Counted from the stretch's first letter, positions 30,955-42,004 are shown. The stretch is 64,000 nt of DNA from Metaphire vulgaris (GCA_018105865.1 CM030865.1:10343613-10407612), one strand, 5' to 3'. Notes: generated by a model from the letters alone, not told the origin. Numbers and translations are program-made.

Positions 30955-31229
30955 GCTCTGTCTCTGTCTCCGTCCCTGTCTCTTCCTCTGTTCTTCTGTC
31001 TCTGTCTTTCTGTCTGTTTCTCTGTCTTTGTCTGTGTTCCTGTCTCTGTCTCTTTCTCTGCCTCTGCCTGTTTGTCTCTGTCTGTCTGTCTGTCTGTCTG
31101 CCTGACTGTCTGTCTATCTGTCTGCCTGTCTATATGTCTGTCTGTCTGTATGCCTGCCTGCCTGCCTGTCTGTTTGTCTGTCTGTCTGCCTACCTGTCTG
31201 TCTGTCTGTCTGCCTGTCTGTCTGTCACT
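30955..31229. repeat. (TCTG)n microsatellite
   Basis: Imperfect TCTG array. 80 bp later a short (AGAC)n array runs in the opposite sense (31312-31365), giving hairpin potential. Confidence 0.95.
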
Positions 31230-31311
31230 AACTAAGGTCTGGTCTGGCGTGGTTGTTGTCGAAAGACGTTATCCACGGTTTCCCGCAAATCATCCTACAC
31301 TCTCCAGGCGC

Positions 31312-31313
31312 AC

Positions 31314-31348
<35 letters not shown>

Positions 31349-31365
31349 GGCAGACAGACAGACAG
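31312..31365. repeat. (AGAC)n microsatellite, inverted relative to the preceding TCTG array
   Basis: About 13 AGAC units. The following 31366-31850 has an open + frame (DEKLYSSGSRLFPADNS...) with no family match; I do not call a gene. Confidence 0.9.
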
Positions 31366-31858
31366 GATGAAGAGGGCAGAGGAAGTGGTCGACGAGAAGC
31401 TCTATTCTTCTGGTAGTCGATTATTTCCTGCGGATAATTCCACGGACAAAAACAACCGTTTCTTGTGCCACTCGCTCGAAGAGCCAGCACCACTCTATAC
31501 CACTGGAATTGTTTACGTGCGTCTGCAGTGGAACAAGGCATTCCGATTGTGTGAGTTATTATGCGCTATCTCGAAAGTGCATTTCTGCATTAAGTGTTCC
31601 GCTGTTTTCTTCTTATCTCGAACTACAAACTCGCAGATCAGCCTATCATATCAACAACGCCTGATAGCGTCTCCTCGGAAACTCATTTGTTTCTGCCTTC
31701 CTCCTTCCCATGCATCGTTAATTAATTGACTTAGGTAAGGCTAATAATAGTGTACTTTGCTATAGCGCATTTCTAAATTCTAGTACCCTTATGCTCCAAT
31801 CGATGGTACTCCAAATCCGAACCGGAAAGAGCCAGGCCAATCCAGATATCAGTGGGAC

Positions 31859-32211
31859 CAGTGTTTTATCCAGGCCTGTTAGGGGCAGGGATATTTCTAG
31901 GATTGTGAATTTGGGGGTGTCGACCTCAAATTGGGGGGGGGGTCCGGAGCTAATTAATATGCATTTTGTATATGCATACCATTGTCACATTACCAAATTT
32001 TGTGGGGTGTCGACCTCAAATTAAGGGGGGTGTTGGGGGTGTTAAGGGGTGTAAAAATATCCCTGGTTAGAGGGGGAGAAAATCCCTCCCCCGCCAAATC
32101 CCAGCACTGAAAAAATGTGCATTGAACTGTGTGCTCTTTCCCTCCAGCCAAGTCAATTCCTCCCCCTCCCCCCCCCAAAAAAAAAAACCCTGGAGTCTGG
32201 ATAAAACACTG
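31859..32211. mobile_element. hAT-type element (CAGTGTTTTATCCAG ends) containing a nested element
   Basis: 353 bp with ends CAGTGTTTTATCCAG and CTGGATAAAACACTG. Flanks AGTGGGAC and AGTGGTGT share only the first five of eight bases. A second element sits inside at 31886-32065. Confidence 0.75.
31886..32065. mobile_element. Nested miniature element (CAGGGATAT ends)
   Basis: 180 bp, ends CAGGGATATTTCTAG and AATATCCCTG, flanks GTTAGGGG and GTTAGAGG. Homologous elements are at 32400-32650 and 52797-52979, all with the internal GTGTCGACCTCAAATT motif. Confidence 0.8.
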
Positions 32212-32399
32212 AGTGGTGTGCTAATGGTCTGAACGTTGCCTTGCTGTAATGTGCTATGCTATATCATGCTATCATGATATATATATTATGCTATATCATG
32301 CTATAGCATGCTCATCCGGTGGGTGCGTTTTTCCAACGACGCAAAACAGAGCAGCACTAGAGCATGCACAGGTAAGCTTTTCATCCGCTGCTAAGGGGT

Positions 32400-32650
32400 C
32401 AGGGTTATTTCTAGGATTATCAATTTGGAGGGTGTCGGTATATTCCGGGGAGTTAGTTGGTCTCTGTTGAAAAAGTCTGACAAGAAAAAAATAAGAAAAA
32501 GGGTCATCCCCGGCTTAACAGATTGTCCCTCCCCAAAACATTCTGACCAGCAAATAAAGATCATCTCTGGCTCAGATTGGAGGTGTTAGGGGATGTCGGT
32601 CTCAAATTGGGGGGTGTTGGAGGTGTTTGGGGTTGTAAAATTATCCCTGA
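32400..32650. mobile_element. Miniature element (CAGGGATAT family)
   Basis: 251 bp, ends CAGGGTTATTTCTAG and AATTATCCCTG, flanks TAAGGGGT and AAAGGGGT. Confidence 0.8.
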
Positions 32651-33231
32651 AAGGGGTACGTTACTTAGCGAATCCTGAGTATTATACTCCATGCAGGATC
32701 CCAGGGGCGTGCTCTTCTTTGGTGGTCGTAGACCTATTACTGCAAATGGATTCGTTCTGACGCCAGTCGAATCAAGCAATTACTTAAGCTCCAGAACCTT
32801 TTCCTCGATTCCACTAAAGTGCTCTTCTATCGCTAACTAGACGACCCCCTCTTCTCCGCGAATGGAGGCCTTTTAAACAGGGGCTCGGCGCTGGAGTCAG
32901 TGGATGGCGTTGCTGCCGGATGGAGAGAAGACGGAAGACTGACCGATAAACAATGAACAGAATAGGACTCACAAGCATGCACAGAGAAGGAAAGAAAGAC
33001 AAAAGAAGAAAAGGAATGAATGGACAAATGAATAAATGAAGGGAAGTATTAATGGATGGAAGAAGGGAAAGAAAAAAGAAAGTCAGAACGCAAGAAAGAA
33101 ATAAAGAAAAGAAGAAAGAAACAAAGAAACACAGAAAGAAAAATGTATGAAAAGAATGTATTGCAAAAATGAATGACTAATTGATTGAGGAAGAAAAGAA
33201 TGATATGCGACGAGATAATTGACAACAACTA

Positions 33232-33582
33232 GGGGTCGTCCACCAATGACGTAACGCGTCTAGGGGGAAAGGGGGTACGGACATTTGTTACGAAGTGTGA
33301 TGAGGGGAGGGGGTTCCGTAAATGTGACGTAACGCAACACAGCATTTTTAAGTGACGACCTCTTTTGCTTGTCAGGGTATTTGGAGAGCTAGGGAGAAAT
33401 ACAAGGATGACCTTTTTTGCTTGTCGAGACTTTTCGGAAGACGAAAAGGGTGTAGGGGGGGGGGCGTCGGCCCGTTGTTACGTCATATTTTAGGGAGTCT
33501 GACTTTTTGTTTCGTTGCGTTACGTAGGGGAGGAGGAGTAAAAAAGTGTCAAAATCGCGTTACGTCATTTATGGACGACCCC
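33232..33582. mobile_element. Miniature element with GGGGTCGTCC ends
   Basis: 351 bp with long inverted ends GGGGTCGTCCACCAATGACG and CGTCATTTATGGACGACCCC. A related 179-bp element is at 53140-53318. The target duplication is unclear. 32651-33231 outside it shows only A-rich AAAGAAAG sequence. Confidence 0.75.
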
Positions 33583-33741
33583 TTAAGGAAGAAAAGTGTG
33601 AGTGAATAAAGGAAGAAAGAAAGAGAAAAGAAGGCATGAATGCAAGAAAGATAGAGAGAAAGACAGAAAGAAAAAATGTATGACAACAAATGAATGAGTA
33701 AATGGGAGAATAAGAAAATAATTAAATAAGACTCGACAATG

Positions 33742-33820
33742 TAACCCCTTAACTGGGTACCCCAGATATATCCGTCCATTTTACATTGAGTTACAGTTAA
33801 ATACCCAGCTAAGGGGTTAA
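33742..33820. mobile_element. ~80-bp TTAA-ended miniature element
   Basis: Same family as 28672-28749; central ATATATCCGTCCATTTTAC conserved. Confidence 0.7.
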
Positions 33821-33889
33821 ACCAACCGCGTTGTACACAACACGCAGTTCTCAAATCGTAGATCTCCGTACGTATTTTCCTCCCTTTCT

Positions 33890-33969
33890 TTAACCCCTTT
33901 ACTTTGGAATACCGAATATATCTGTCCATTTTACATTGTATTACAGTTAAATACACGGTAAAGGGTTAA
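33890..33969. mobile_element. ~80-bp TTAA-ended miniature element
   Basis: Only 69 bp after the previous copy and in the same orientation; ends TTAACCCCTTTAC and GTAAAGGGTTAA. Confidence 0.7.
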
Positions 33970-34088
33970 CGTTGATCAACTTCTTGATCTCCATTCTCCA
34001 GTTATTTTCTATATGTAATTCCAGGGTGGGAAATGCCCCGACCAGCGCTACTCACTGACCCTTTGAACACTTAAACATAGGCCACAAA

Positions 34089-34382
34089 CAGTGGCGTAGC
34101 CAAGGGGAGGGATTTGGGGTTAACCCCCCCCCCGGGTTGCCCGACCAAAACTTTTATTGCGCATTATAATTCTGTAGGTCCTGGGGCGCCAAAACCAGGC
34201 CTAAGGTAGCAAGAAAGAAAAAATACAAAGGAAAGAAACAATATCAGACTAGTTTTATTCACTTTCTTATAGCTATATAACTTACTAACTTAATCAAGAA
34301 CGACTTTTTTGCTTGTCAGGATTTTTCGAAGTTTGGAATGGTCATAACCTCCCTAATTCTGGAAATCCTGGCTACGCCACTG
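34089..34382. mobile_element. hAT-type miniature element (CAGTGGCGTAGC family)
   Basis: 294 bp, ends CAGTGGCGTAGCCA and TGGCTACGCCACTG; flanks GCCACAAA and GCTGCAAA differ at two bases. Confidence 0.75.
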
Positions 34383-34658
34383 GCTGCAAATATACGAATA
34401 TTCTACATATTTTCCTTATCGCATAATGTACATTTTCGGTTTTCATCGATTATTCGAAGTGCATCTCTGAGTGAGCTTTCCGTCTAGTTATCTGTCGCCC
34501 ACATTCATGGCGCTATAGAATTCCAGGCGTTTCTCTTCAAGTGCGAACACATGTCTCTGTGTTTTCAACGGAATTATTCTAGAAATGTTTTCTCTTGACG
34601 TTACCTGTCCTGTCCTGTTCTGTTCGCTGGCCTTCTGTGCTCACATATTTAGATTTAA

Positions 34659-34662
34659 CTAT

Positions 34663-34717
<55 letters not shown>

Positions 34718-34733
34718 GCTGCTACTGCTACTG

Positions 34734-34811
<78 letters not shown>

Positions 34812-34906
34812 CTGCTGCTGCTGCTGCTGCTGCCACCACCACTGCCACAACTGCAACCACCACTGCCACTGCTGCTGCTGCTGCCACTGCTGCTGCTGCT
34901 GCTGCC

Positions 34907-35001
<95 letters not shown>

Positions 35002-35189
35002 ACTACTACTGCTACCACCAGTGTTTAATCTAGGCCGTTTTCTGGGGGAAATTGCCCTTTTCCCCGGAAATGTCAAATTCCCCCCGGAAATTTTGGAATA
35101 CTACATGGACTAACAGCGGCCCCTAGCAGAATCCTCCCCCGGCTTTGTCAGTTTCCTCCCGGAGTCCAGGAGTCTAGATTAAACACTGA

Positions 35190-35281
<92 letters not shown>
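34659..35281. repeat. Compound trinucleotide array (ACT)n(GCT)n(ACT)n(AAT)n
   Basis: About 350 bp of ACT and CTG-type triplets interrupted by CCACTG units, then a miniature element (35019-35188), then more ACT and about 20 AAT units. The CTG tract at 34735-34970 is long. All long open frames are artefacts. Confidence 0.95.
35019..35188. mobile_element. hAT-type miniature element inside a trinucleotide array
   Basis: 170 bp, CAGTGTTTAATCTAGGCC end and CTAGATTAAACACTG end, same family as 42359 and 44451. The microsatellite flanks obscure the target duplication. Confidence 0.8.
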
Positions 35282-35284
<3 letters not shown>

Positions 35285-35320
35285 GGGTGTTGAACTCTTA
35301 CAAGGGCCATTACAGTCATG

Positions 35321-35545
35321 GACATGGGTTGGACCTACAATGGGTCGAACTGGGTTGGGTTGGATTGGGTTGGGTCAGAAATTGTCATGTTTATGGTGGG
35401 TTGGTTTGGCCACAGAACCTATTTTATTGATTAATTTTCTACGGTCAATAGCTGGTTGAAGAAATTTTATGTATTACGGTGGGTTGGGGTCAAATATCCC
35501 ATTGCTTTCATGGGTTGGGTTGGGTCTGAAACATGATGGCCTTGG
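35321..35545. repeat. GGGTTGG-rich minisatellite with G-quadruplex potential
   Basis: Degenerate TGGGTTGGGTTGG motifs; 35350-35375 has four GGG runs with short loops. C-rich relatives are at 45636-45660 and 51960-52145. Confidence 0.7.
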
Positions 35546-35795
35546 TTGGGTTTTAAAAAATGGACCTCTGTCCATGTCAGGACCCACAAACCTTTGTTCA
35601 GAGACACCAGCGTGCGTTGCGCTGTTGACCAGGTGAGCCTACTGGATCTGTAAAGGATGGAAGCGGTTGAGTCCTGTTGACTGTTCGGCCGAATGTGCGC
35701 GTCGAAGGAACTTTCTAGAACTTTGGGCGATCCAGATTGAAGACGCGACGCAAACTCTTCGTGCAAAACACTCGAATGCTTTCAGACAGCACTCG

Positions 35796-35800
<5 letters not shown>

Positions 35801-35862
<62 letters not shown>
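35801..35862. repeat. (CT)n microsatellite
   Basis: About 30 CT units. 35546-35800 and 35863-36162 hold no recognised gene. Confidence 0.95.
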
Positions 35863-35863
<1 letters not shown>

Positions 35864-36162
35864 GTGCTGATAGCGGAATAACAGCACTAATGTTTTTAGC
35901 CAGACTCCAGGCCTTTGGGGGAGCAAATTGACTTGGCTGGAGGGGAAGAGACGCAGCCCAATGCAAACATTTGTTTGTATCAGTGCTGTGATTGGGGGGA
36001 TTTTTGCGGTTTGGGGAGGGGAAATCCTCCATCTATCTGGCCTGTATAAAGCAGGGACATAGCCAGAAATTTGATTCGGAGGGTATAAATGGCATAATTT
36101 TTTTGGAATATATATTTTACATTATATATTTAGTATACGTATAATATTATATCTGTTATATA

Positions 36163-36606
36163 CAGGTTGGCGCAAAATAAACCGGACTAGTCACATTTAG
36201 GTCTGGCGTTTAATATAACATTGAACGAACTATAAAATTTCAGGATTTTCTTAATGCGTAAGAAATTTCAGTCAAAGTGATGTTCAATATGTCCTCAGTT
36301 TGCTGCGATAGCCAATGATAATCGCTCGCGAAACTGTCCAATAGCTTGGTTGATAGTGTTCTGGCTAGCATGCTGTCAGAACGTCTTTCAAATGTTCAAT
36401 ATCGCGAATTCTCTGCCTGTAGAAAAGCTGTTGAATCACTCCTCAGACTGAGTAGTTAGTATACGGGATTCAAATCCGAACTTTTCGGCGGCCAATTGTC
36501 TGGTTCAATGAAGTCAGGAGCGTGAGCAGTGAGAAAGGCAACTGTTTTTCGTGAACGATGAGCAGGTGCTCCATCCTGTTGAAAAGTGAAATTGTCACCA
36601 GATTGA
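36163..36606 (-). pseudogene. mariner/IS630-type transposase remnant
   Basis: The minus-strand frame from about 36606 reads GDNFTFQQDGAPAHRSRKTV, then FLTAHAPDFIEPDNWPPKSS, then DLNPVY and a stop. FQQDGAPAH and WPP.SPDLNP.(D/E) are the second-aspartate and third-acidic regions of mariner-type DDE/D transposases. The terminal inverted repeat AGGTTGGCGCAAAATAAACC lies at 36163. Internal stops and loss of the other end make it a relic. It lies 260 bp upstream of the first filamin exon seen. Confidence 0.75.
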
Positions 36607-36864
36607 CCTAACCCTAACACCGGTGGTTTTCACACAGGCTTACTTAGCCTCCTAAACCACTTAAAATCACATTATTATAACCTCAAAACCGCGTTCGGAA
36701 ATGAATAATGTGTAATAATACAATAAAAAGTTTGGTCGGGCAGCCAAGGGGGTTTTTAACTCCAAACTCCCCTTGGCTGCGCCACTAATACTAAACAACA
36801 TGCAGTTAAAACAGTTTGTTTAGGTTGTAACGTTAACTTCTCGTTTTTTTCGATTTTTCTAAAG

Positions 36865-37007
36865 TCACGCTGAATCAAGGATGGCGCCTGGAATACCGGC
36901 TCCCGAAATCCAGACAAACAAGGATGGATCGGTCACCATCCAGTACGTACCAACCCAAAGCGGAGTACACGAACTGAATCTCACCTATAACGAACAACCG
37001 GTATCAG
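36865..37007 (+). CDS. FLN: Filamin exon a (end of a repeat, ~repeat 16)
   Basis: Acceptor TTTTTCTAAAG, entered in phase 2; an in-frame TAA lies just before. Reads SRMAPGIPAPEIQT, NKDGSVTIQYVPTQSGVHE and LTYNEQPVSG, the C, D, E and F strands of a filamin repeat. Donor GTACGA, phase 1. An ATG at 36881 has a strong context (A at -3, G at +4), so an alternative start here cannot be excluded, but a methionine is common at this position in filamins. Confidence 0.88.
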
Positions 37008-37226
37008 GTACGAATTCGACAGATGCAGTGAATTAGGTGGGGCGATACTTTTGGCCAATAGGGTAAATGCTTTCAAAAGAAACCTAAGTACTATAGGATG
37101 GTAAATTGGTTTACATACTGTAGTTATAAAACTGTAGAATAATGTATTGCAGATTGCAGAAATGGTGACGAGCACATAGTATATTAACAGAATGAGACAA
37201 ATCTTACTGAACAGTTCTAAAACACG

Positions 37227-37519
37227 CAGTGGCGTAGCCAGGATTTCCCGAAAGTTGGGGGTTATGACCATTTCCAGCTTCGAAAAATCCTGACAAGCAA
37301 AAAAAGGTCGCGCCCATAATTTTGCTTAATTAAGTTAGTTATATAGCGCTATATGCGCGCGTCCAACTAAATTGATATTTTTCTTTGCTTCTTTTTTTGC
37401 TACCCTAAACCCGGTGTTGGCGCCCTCCACCCACAGAATATTAATACGCAATCAAAAATTGTGGGTCGAGCAAACAAGCAGGTTAACCCCCCAAATCTTC
37501 CTTCTTGGCTACGCCACTG
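37227..37519. mobile_element. hAT-type miniature element (CAGTGGCGTAGC family)
   Basis: 293 bp, ends CAGTGGCGTAGCCAGG and TGGCTACGCCACTG; no clear target duplication. Lies in the first filamin intron. Confidence 0.7.
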
Positions 37520-37697
37520 CGGGGGGCGAGCCTCCTATTCTGGCCGGAACCAGTCGTAATTTGCACCAAATCGTTAAAAAATATTGGGTGAGGGTACGTA
37601 AGCAAGTAAGTAAGTAATGTTCAGTTTAAGAGAAGCATCAGCAAGATTAATGAGAATACGTGAAGCCGCGAAGAATTATTGCTCGAAGACGTTTCAT

Positions 37698-37927
<230 letters not shown>

Positions 37928-38444
37928 TGGAAAATTTATATAGCTCAATAAGCATGGCAGAATGGCCCAAGACAGGAGCTCTTTACATATACGCTATGGT
38001 GAATAGGTGAGTCTTAAGATTGCTAAAAAAAGTCGATGTACCCTCTCCCACCTATTCCGAAACCCTGGCTACGCCACCGATTAATTATTATCTCAAGTTA
38101 TAGAAGACGCAGATATTACGAAAACCTTGGAAGAACAATACAGATTGCAAATTGCAATAGTGTTGAAAAATAAGGGGCTTCTGATATATCACTATACATA
38201 TGTATATAAGTATGCACACACATATATATGTATATAAGTAAATATATATATATATACATGTACATATATACGTATATATATACATATACATATGTATATA
38301 AGTATACACACATATATATTATTAATATTAATATTATTATTATTATTAGTAGTAGTAGTAGTAGTTAGTTAGTTAGTTAGTTAGTTAACAAGTCAATTTA
38401 TATAGCGCAAAAAAACATGGGAAAAGGCCAAAGTCAGGAGCGCT

Positions 38445-39245
38445 TTACAGTTCGTACGACGTCTGATAAAGGTGAGTTTTGAGCTTCTTTGCGAATAATT
38501 CCGGGTTCGACTCTCTTGTTACGTCACTAGGTAACGCATTCCAAAGAATAGCATTTCCTTGCATGAACGATCTTTCTCCAAATTTCGCCGTCCGTGAAGG
38601 AGGAGGAACGACCAACTTAACATCTCGCCCGGATCTGAGCTGAAGACGCCTGTTAGTAGACGGAAGTCGGTGAACCAGGGCTACCAAGTAGTCCGGAAAA
38701 TACGGATCGTGCAAGGCCCGGAACGTTAACATGCATCTCTTGAAGACAATTCGCTCTGGAATGCGCAACCAATGTAAAGTGTCTTTCAGGAAAGGGGAGA
38801 TGTGTTCTCCCCTTCTTACTCCAAAAATGACTCGGGCGGAGGCATTGAGTATCATCTGGAGTCGACAATGTTGGTAGCTAGGCAGGCCCCAGAGAATACT
38901 ATTGCAATAGTCTACTCTGGTAACAACGGAAGCACGAACCAGAAGAGTCGCCGTCGAGGTTGGTAGGTGGCGGCGAATCTCCCTGATCCTTCGGAGTTGA
39001 TAATAGCAGGACCGGATGACATTGCTGATGTGACCGTCAAACGCAAGGGATGAGTCGATGTTAACTCCCAGTAGGCGCACATCGGTTGAGGGAGGGATGA
39101 ACTCTCCGTCAATCAGAAACGGTTCGCAATTAATCAAATGCCTTTTCCTGGGGGTCGAAAACCAAATTAACTCCGTCTTGCCAGGATTGAGCGCAAGTCG
39201 ATTGGCATCGGTCCACTTCTTTATCCTCATAATGCAGTCGCAGAT
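38445..39245 (-). pseudogene. CR1-like LINE ORF2, C-terminal part
   Basis: Reads MRIKKWTDANRLALNPGKTE (the post-palm strand), then LGVNIDSSLAFDGHI, ASARVIFGVRRGEHISP, LHWLRIPERI, GERSFMQGNAILWNALPSD and FAKKLKTHLYQ, a complete CR1-type C-terminus ending in a stop. It is open over 261 codons but out of frame with the reverse transcriptase core. Confidence 0.88.
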
Positions 39246-40770
39246 ACGAACGTGAAGTCCTCAGTATCTGTGGGGAGGCAGAAAGAGTAGATTTGCAAAT
39301 CGTCAGCATATGCATGCGCCTCGAGCCCACAGGACCGAACAATGTCACCTATGTCCGCAGCATAGAGGACAAAAAGTAGGGTCCTAATACTGACCCCCCT
39401 GAGGCACACCACTACAGACCTGGCGCAGGGTCGACAATTGTCCATTCCAACAGACTGACTGTGTTCTATCGGTAAGATAGTTATGCAACCAGTCAAGTGC
39501 CGTACCCCGTAACCCATAGCTCAGTTCTAGACGCCGTATGATAACGTTATGATCCACGGTATCGAATGCTGAAGAAAGATCAAGTAGGCATAGAAGAGAC
39601 AAGTGACCGCTTGATATAGCATCTACAATGTCATTATATATGCGCAGTAAGGCTGTTTCCGTAGAATGGCCACGCCTATAAGCTGACTGATTCCGTGGCA
39701 TAAGACCGTTAGCCTCCAGGTATCGAACCAGTTGAATATTGACCGCCCTCTCCAGAATTTTCGATAGAAAGGGAAGGTTGGATACTGGTCGATAATTAGC
39801 CATCTCCATAGGATCTAAGCCAGGGCGCTTAAGTCGGGGAAGCACTACCGCATGCTTCCAACTCGTGGGAAATTCTCCAGTTCTAAGGGAGTTAGAGAGC
39901 AGCGACGCAAGGAATGGAGCAAGTAAGTCTATGACCTCCTTGAGGAGCCAGACTGGGAGTGGGTCCGAAGCACACTGTTTGTTTGGCGCAGACCGCACGA
40001 TCGCCACGACATCCTCCATCGATAGCATAGAGAACTCATCGAGAGTGGACCCAGAGTGTAACGCACACTCAGCGGGCCCGGCGTCAACAGTTCTCTCCCT
40101 GATGTTCGTGATTTTGTCCTCTAAATGTTGATGAAAGTCCTCTGCCGTGAAACGAGACGGAAGACCGGAACTGGGACCGGCGTTACCGAGGAGCCGATCG
40201 ACGTTTCGCCACGTCGTCTTTGAGTCGAGTGAGGCTGACTCAAAGACTTTCCTCCAGTGTTCACGTCCTTTGGATCGCACTAGTCGCCTGCTTGCTTTGA
40301 GCGAGGAGCGCCAGGCGTTAAGTGCTTCCGCTTCCGTCGCCGACTTCATCCGTTTCTTTTTCCGGTAAATCCTCTCAAGTCGACGAGCATTGCGACGGGC
40401 TAGCCGACAATCGTGATCGTAATAAGGGCGGTGAGGTCGAATCCGGACCGATCTCACCGTCACCGGAGCAAGATCATCGAGTATTTCCGTAATCACCCTA
40501 TGATAGCATTCGGCCATCGTCGACGCAGACGCAGTATGATCAGAATCCGACGGCTTGACAAGTTCCGACATCCTAAGTCGCTCCACAAACAGGTCTTTGT
40601 CGAAGGTTGACCAGCGCCTCCGAGTTATCGTCTTATACTCAAGACTTGGTCGAGCAGCAGTTATCACCCAATGAACGAGCTTGTGGTCAGAAAGCCCGAC
40701 TTCGCAGGCGTCAACATCATGTAAATCGCCATCGTTAGGACCGATAACCAAATCGAGCAATCCTCCTCGT
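39230..40770 (-). pseudogene. CR1-like LINE ORF2: endonuclease end and reverse transcriptase core
   Basis: From the 5' side: LDLVIGPNDGDLHDVDACEV and GLSDHKLV, the SDH motif at the end of the APE-type endonuclease; then the reverse transcriptase with PLPVWLLKEV, ANYRPVSNLPFLSKILERAV, QSAYRRGHSTETALL, DLSSAFDTVDH and GVPQG. A 2-base excess in a G run at about 39400 and another indel shift the frame before FVLYAADI, and the catalytic AYADDLQIY is read in a third piece at about 39297-39318. Motifs for catalysis are present but the protein cannot be made from this copy. Confidence 0.88.
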
Positions 40771-40776
40771 TCATAC

Positions 40777-40779
<3 letters not shown>

Positions 40780-40846
<67 letters not shown>
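40780..40846. repeat. (TA)n microsatellite
   Basis: About 33 TA units between the LINE 5' end and the next filamin exon, 45 bp upstream of its acceptor. Confidence 0.95.
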
Positions 40847-40848
<2 letters not shown>

Positions 40849-40891
40849 TACTGCTGTCTATGATCTTGTTTAACCATTTTCTTCTGTGTAG

Positions 40892-41014
40892 GAACTCCGC
40901 TTCACGTGGTCGTCGATTCGGCGGACAAGGGATCCTACGTCACCGCCTACGGAGCCGGACTCAGCTGCGGGAATAGTGGCAAGGAGTGCGAGTTTTTCGT
41001 CGCCGGAGCAGCAA
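40892..41014 (+). CDS. FLN: Filamin exon b (start of ~repeat 17)
   Basis: Acceptor CTTCTGTGTAG, donor GTAAAG, phase 1 in and out. Reads GTPLHVVVDSADKG, then YVTAYGAGLSCGNSGKECEF and FVAGAA, the linker and the A-B strands with the filamin hallmark V.AYG.GL..G. The previous exon supplies the G of the linker. Confidence 0.92.
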
Positions 41015-41673
41015 GTAAAGACATCCATCATAATTATTCTCTGTCTAATTATTAGAATTTCAATGATCACCACGCCTTTGTCGATTTGTTGTTGCGTGAC
41101 GCAGGCGCGAAACGACACCCCACCCTACCCGTACCCGTACCCGCGGGTAGGGGCATGGTAGGGTACTCATTTTACGGGTACGGTTTGGGTACGGGTATAG
41201 CGCTACGGGTACGGATACACCCGTTTTTACCCGTAAAACATGATATTTTCATTTCTCACTATAGTATAGCAAATTATCAATGCAGTAATAGAAAAAATGT
41301 TATTAAGGAAAGTGTATTAGTGTAACTCGTATATTGCGTTCAGTTTGTCAGACTGTTATATAAGCCACTGCATGCATTTTACTTACTGAAAGCTTAAAGG
41401 AAATACAAATGACATCATCTGACGTCATCAGTAAAGAAGTAAACATAACCAAACGTAAAGTCATTGTAATGGCGTTCCAGTGATAATGTTCCTTTGGTAA
41501 ATCGTTTTTGTTGTTTAACTTCAGTTCCAATGCCTGCTCACATCTAAACTATATCTACTAAATATTTTATAAACAGGCCAGTCGAGTCTTCTATTCCATG
41601 TCAGACATTCACGTAGGCTTAGGCTAGCTGACTAGCTGTATTACACAGTGTTACCAATCAGTAGTCCAGTACC

Positions 41674-42004
41674 CAGTGGCGTAGCCTAGGGAGGATTTTG
41701 GGGGTTAAACCCACCCCATGGGCGCCGACGAAATTTTTTAAAATGTGTTTTCGTGCATTTTTAATTTTTGGACGCGGCTTTGAGGGTCAAAATCCCCTTG
41801 GGGCTGCTGACCAAAATTGTTTAAGCGCCATAGGTGTGACGACCTTTTTATGCTTGTCAGCATCTGAAAGGAACAATTTTATAAGAAAAGACATAGGGTA
41901 AATATATATGATGACCTTTTTTACTTGTCAAGATTTTTCGAAAGTTGATTACGGTCAAAAGTCAAAACCACAGCCCCCTTCCGAAAATCCTGGCTACGCC
42001 ACTG
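41674..42004. mobile_element. hAT-type miniature element (CAGTGGCGTAGC family)
   Basis: 331 bp with perfect 8-bp target duplication CCAGTACC (41666-41673, 42005-42012). Confidence 0.9.

Larger units (their letters stand above)
38393..40780 (-). mobile_element. CR1-like LINE, 5'-truncated, antisense in filamin intron
   Basis: About 2.4 kb. Its 3' end on the minus strand is the tail GTAAAGCGCTCCTGACTTTG...GCGCTATATAAATTGAC, seen at many other places here. Its 5' end starts in the last part of the apurinic endonuclease domain and abuts a 67-bp TA array, so the 5' truncation coincides with a microsatellite. The reading frame is broken by small indels in the middle. Confidence 0.9.

Noticed and set aside
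31253..31729. 158-codon + strand frame
   Set aside because: Half of it is the AGAC array; the rest has no recognised family, acceptor or conservation evidence.
34579..35113. Long open frames of poly-Ala, poly-Cys, poly-Val or poly-Thr
   Set aside because: They are translations of the ACT/CTG trinucleotide array on both strands; no domain or splice support.
28202..37007. Splice from 28271 to filamin exon 36865 as the filamin start
   Set aside because: Phase 1 donor against phase 2 acceptor puts the filamin exon out of frame.
39865..40610. + strand frames within the CR1-like LINE
   Set aside because: Antisense to the reverse transcriptase.
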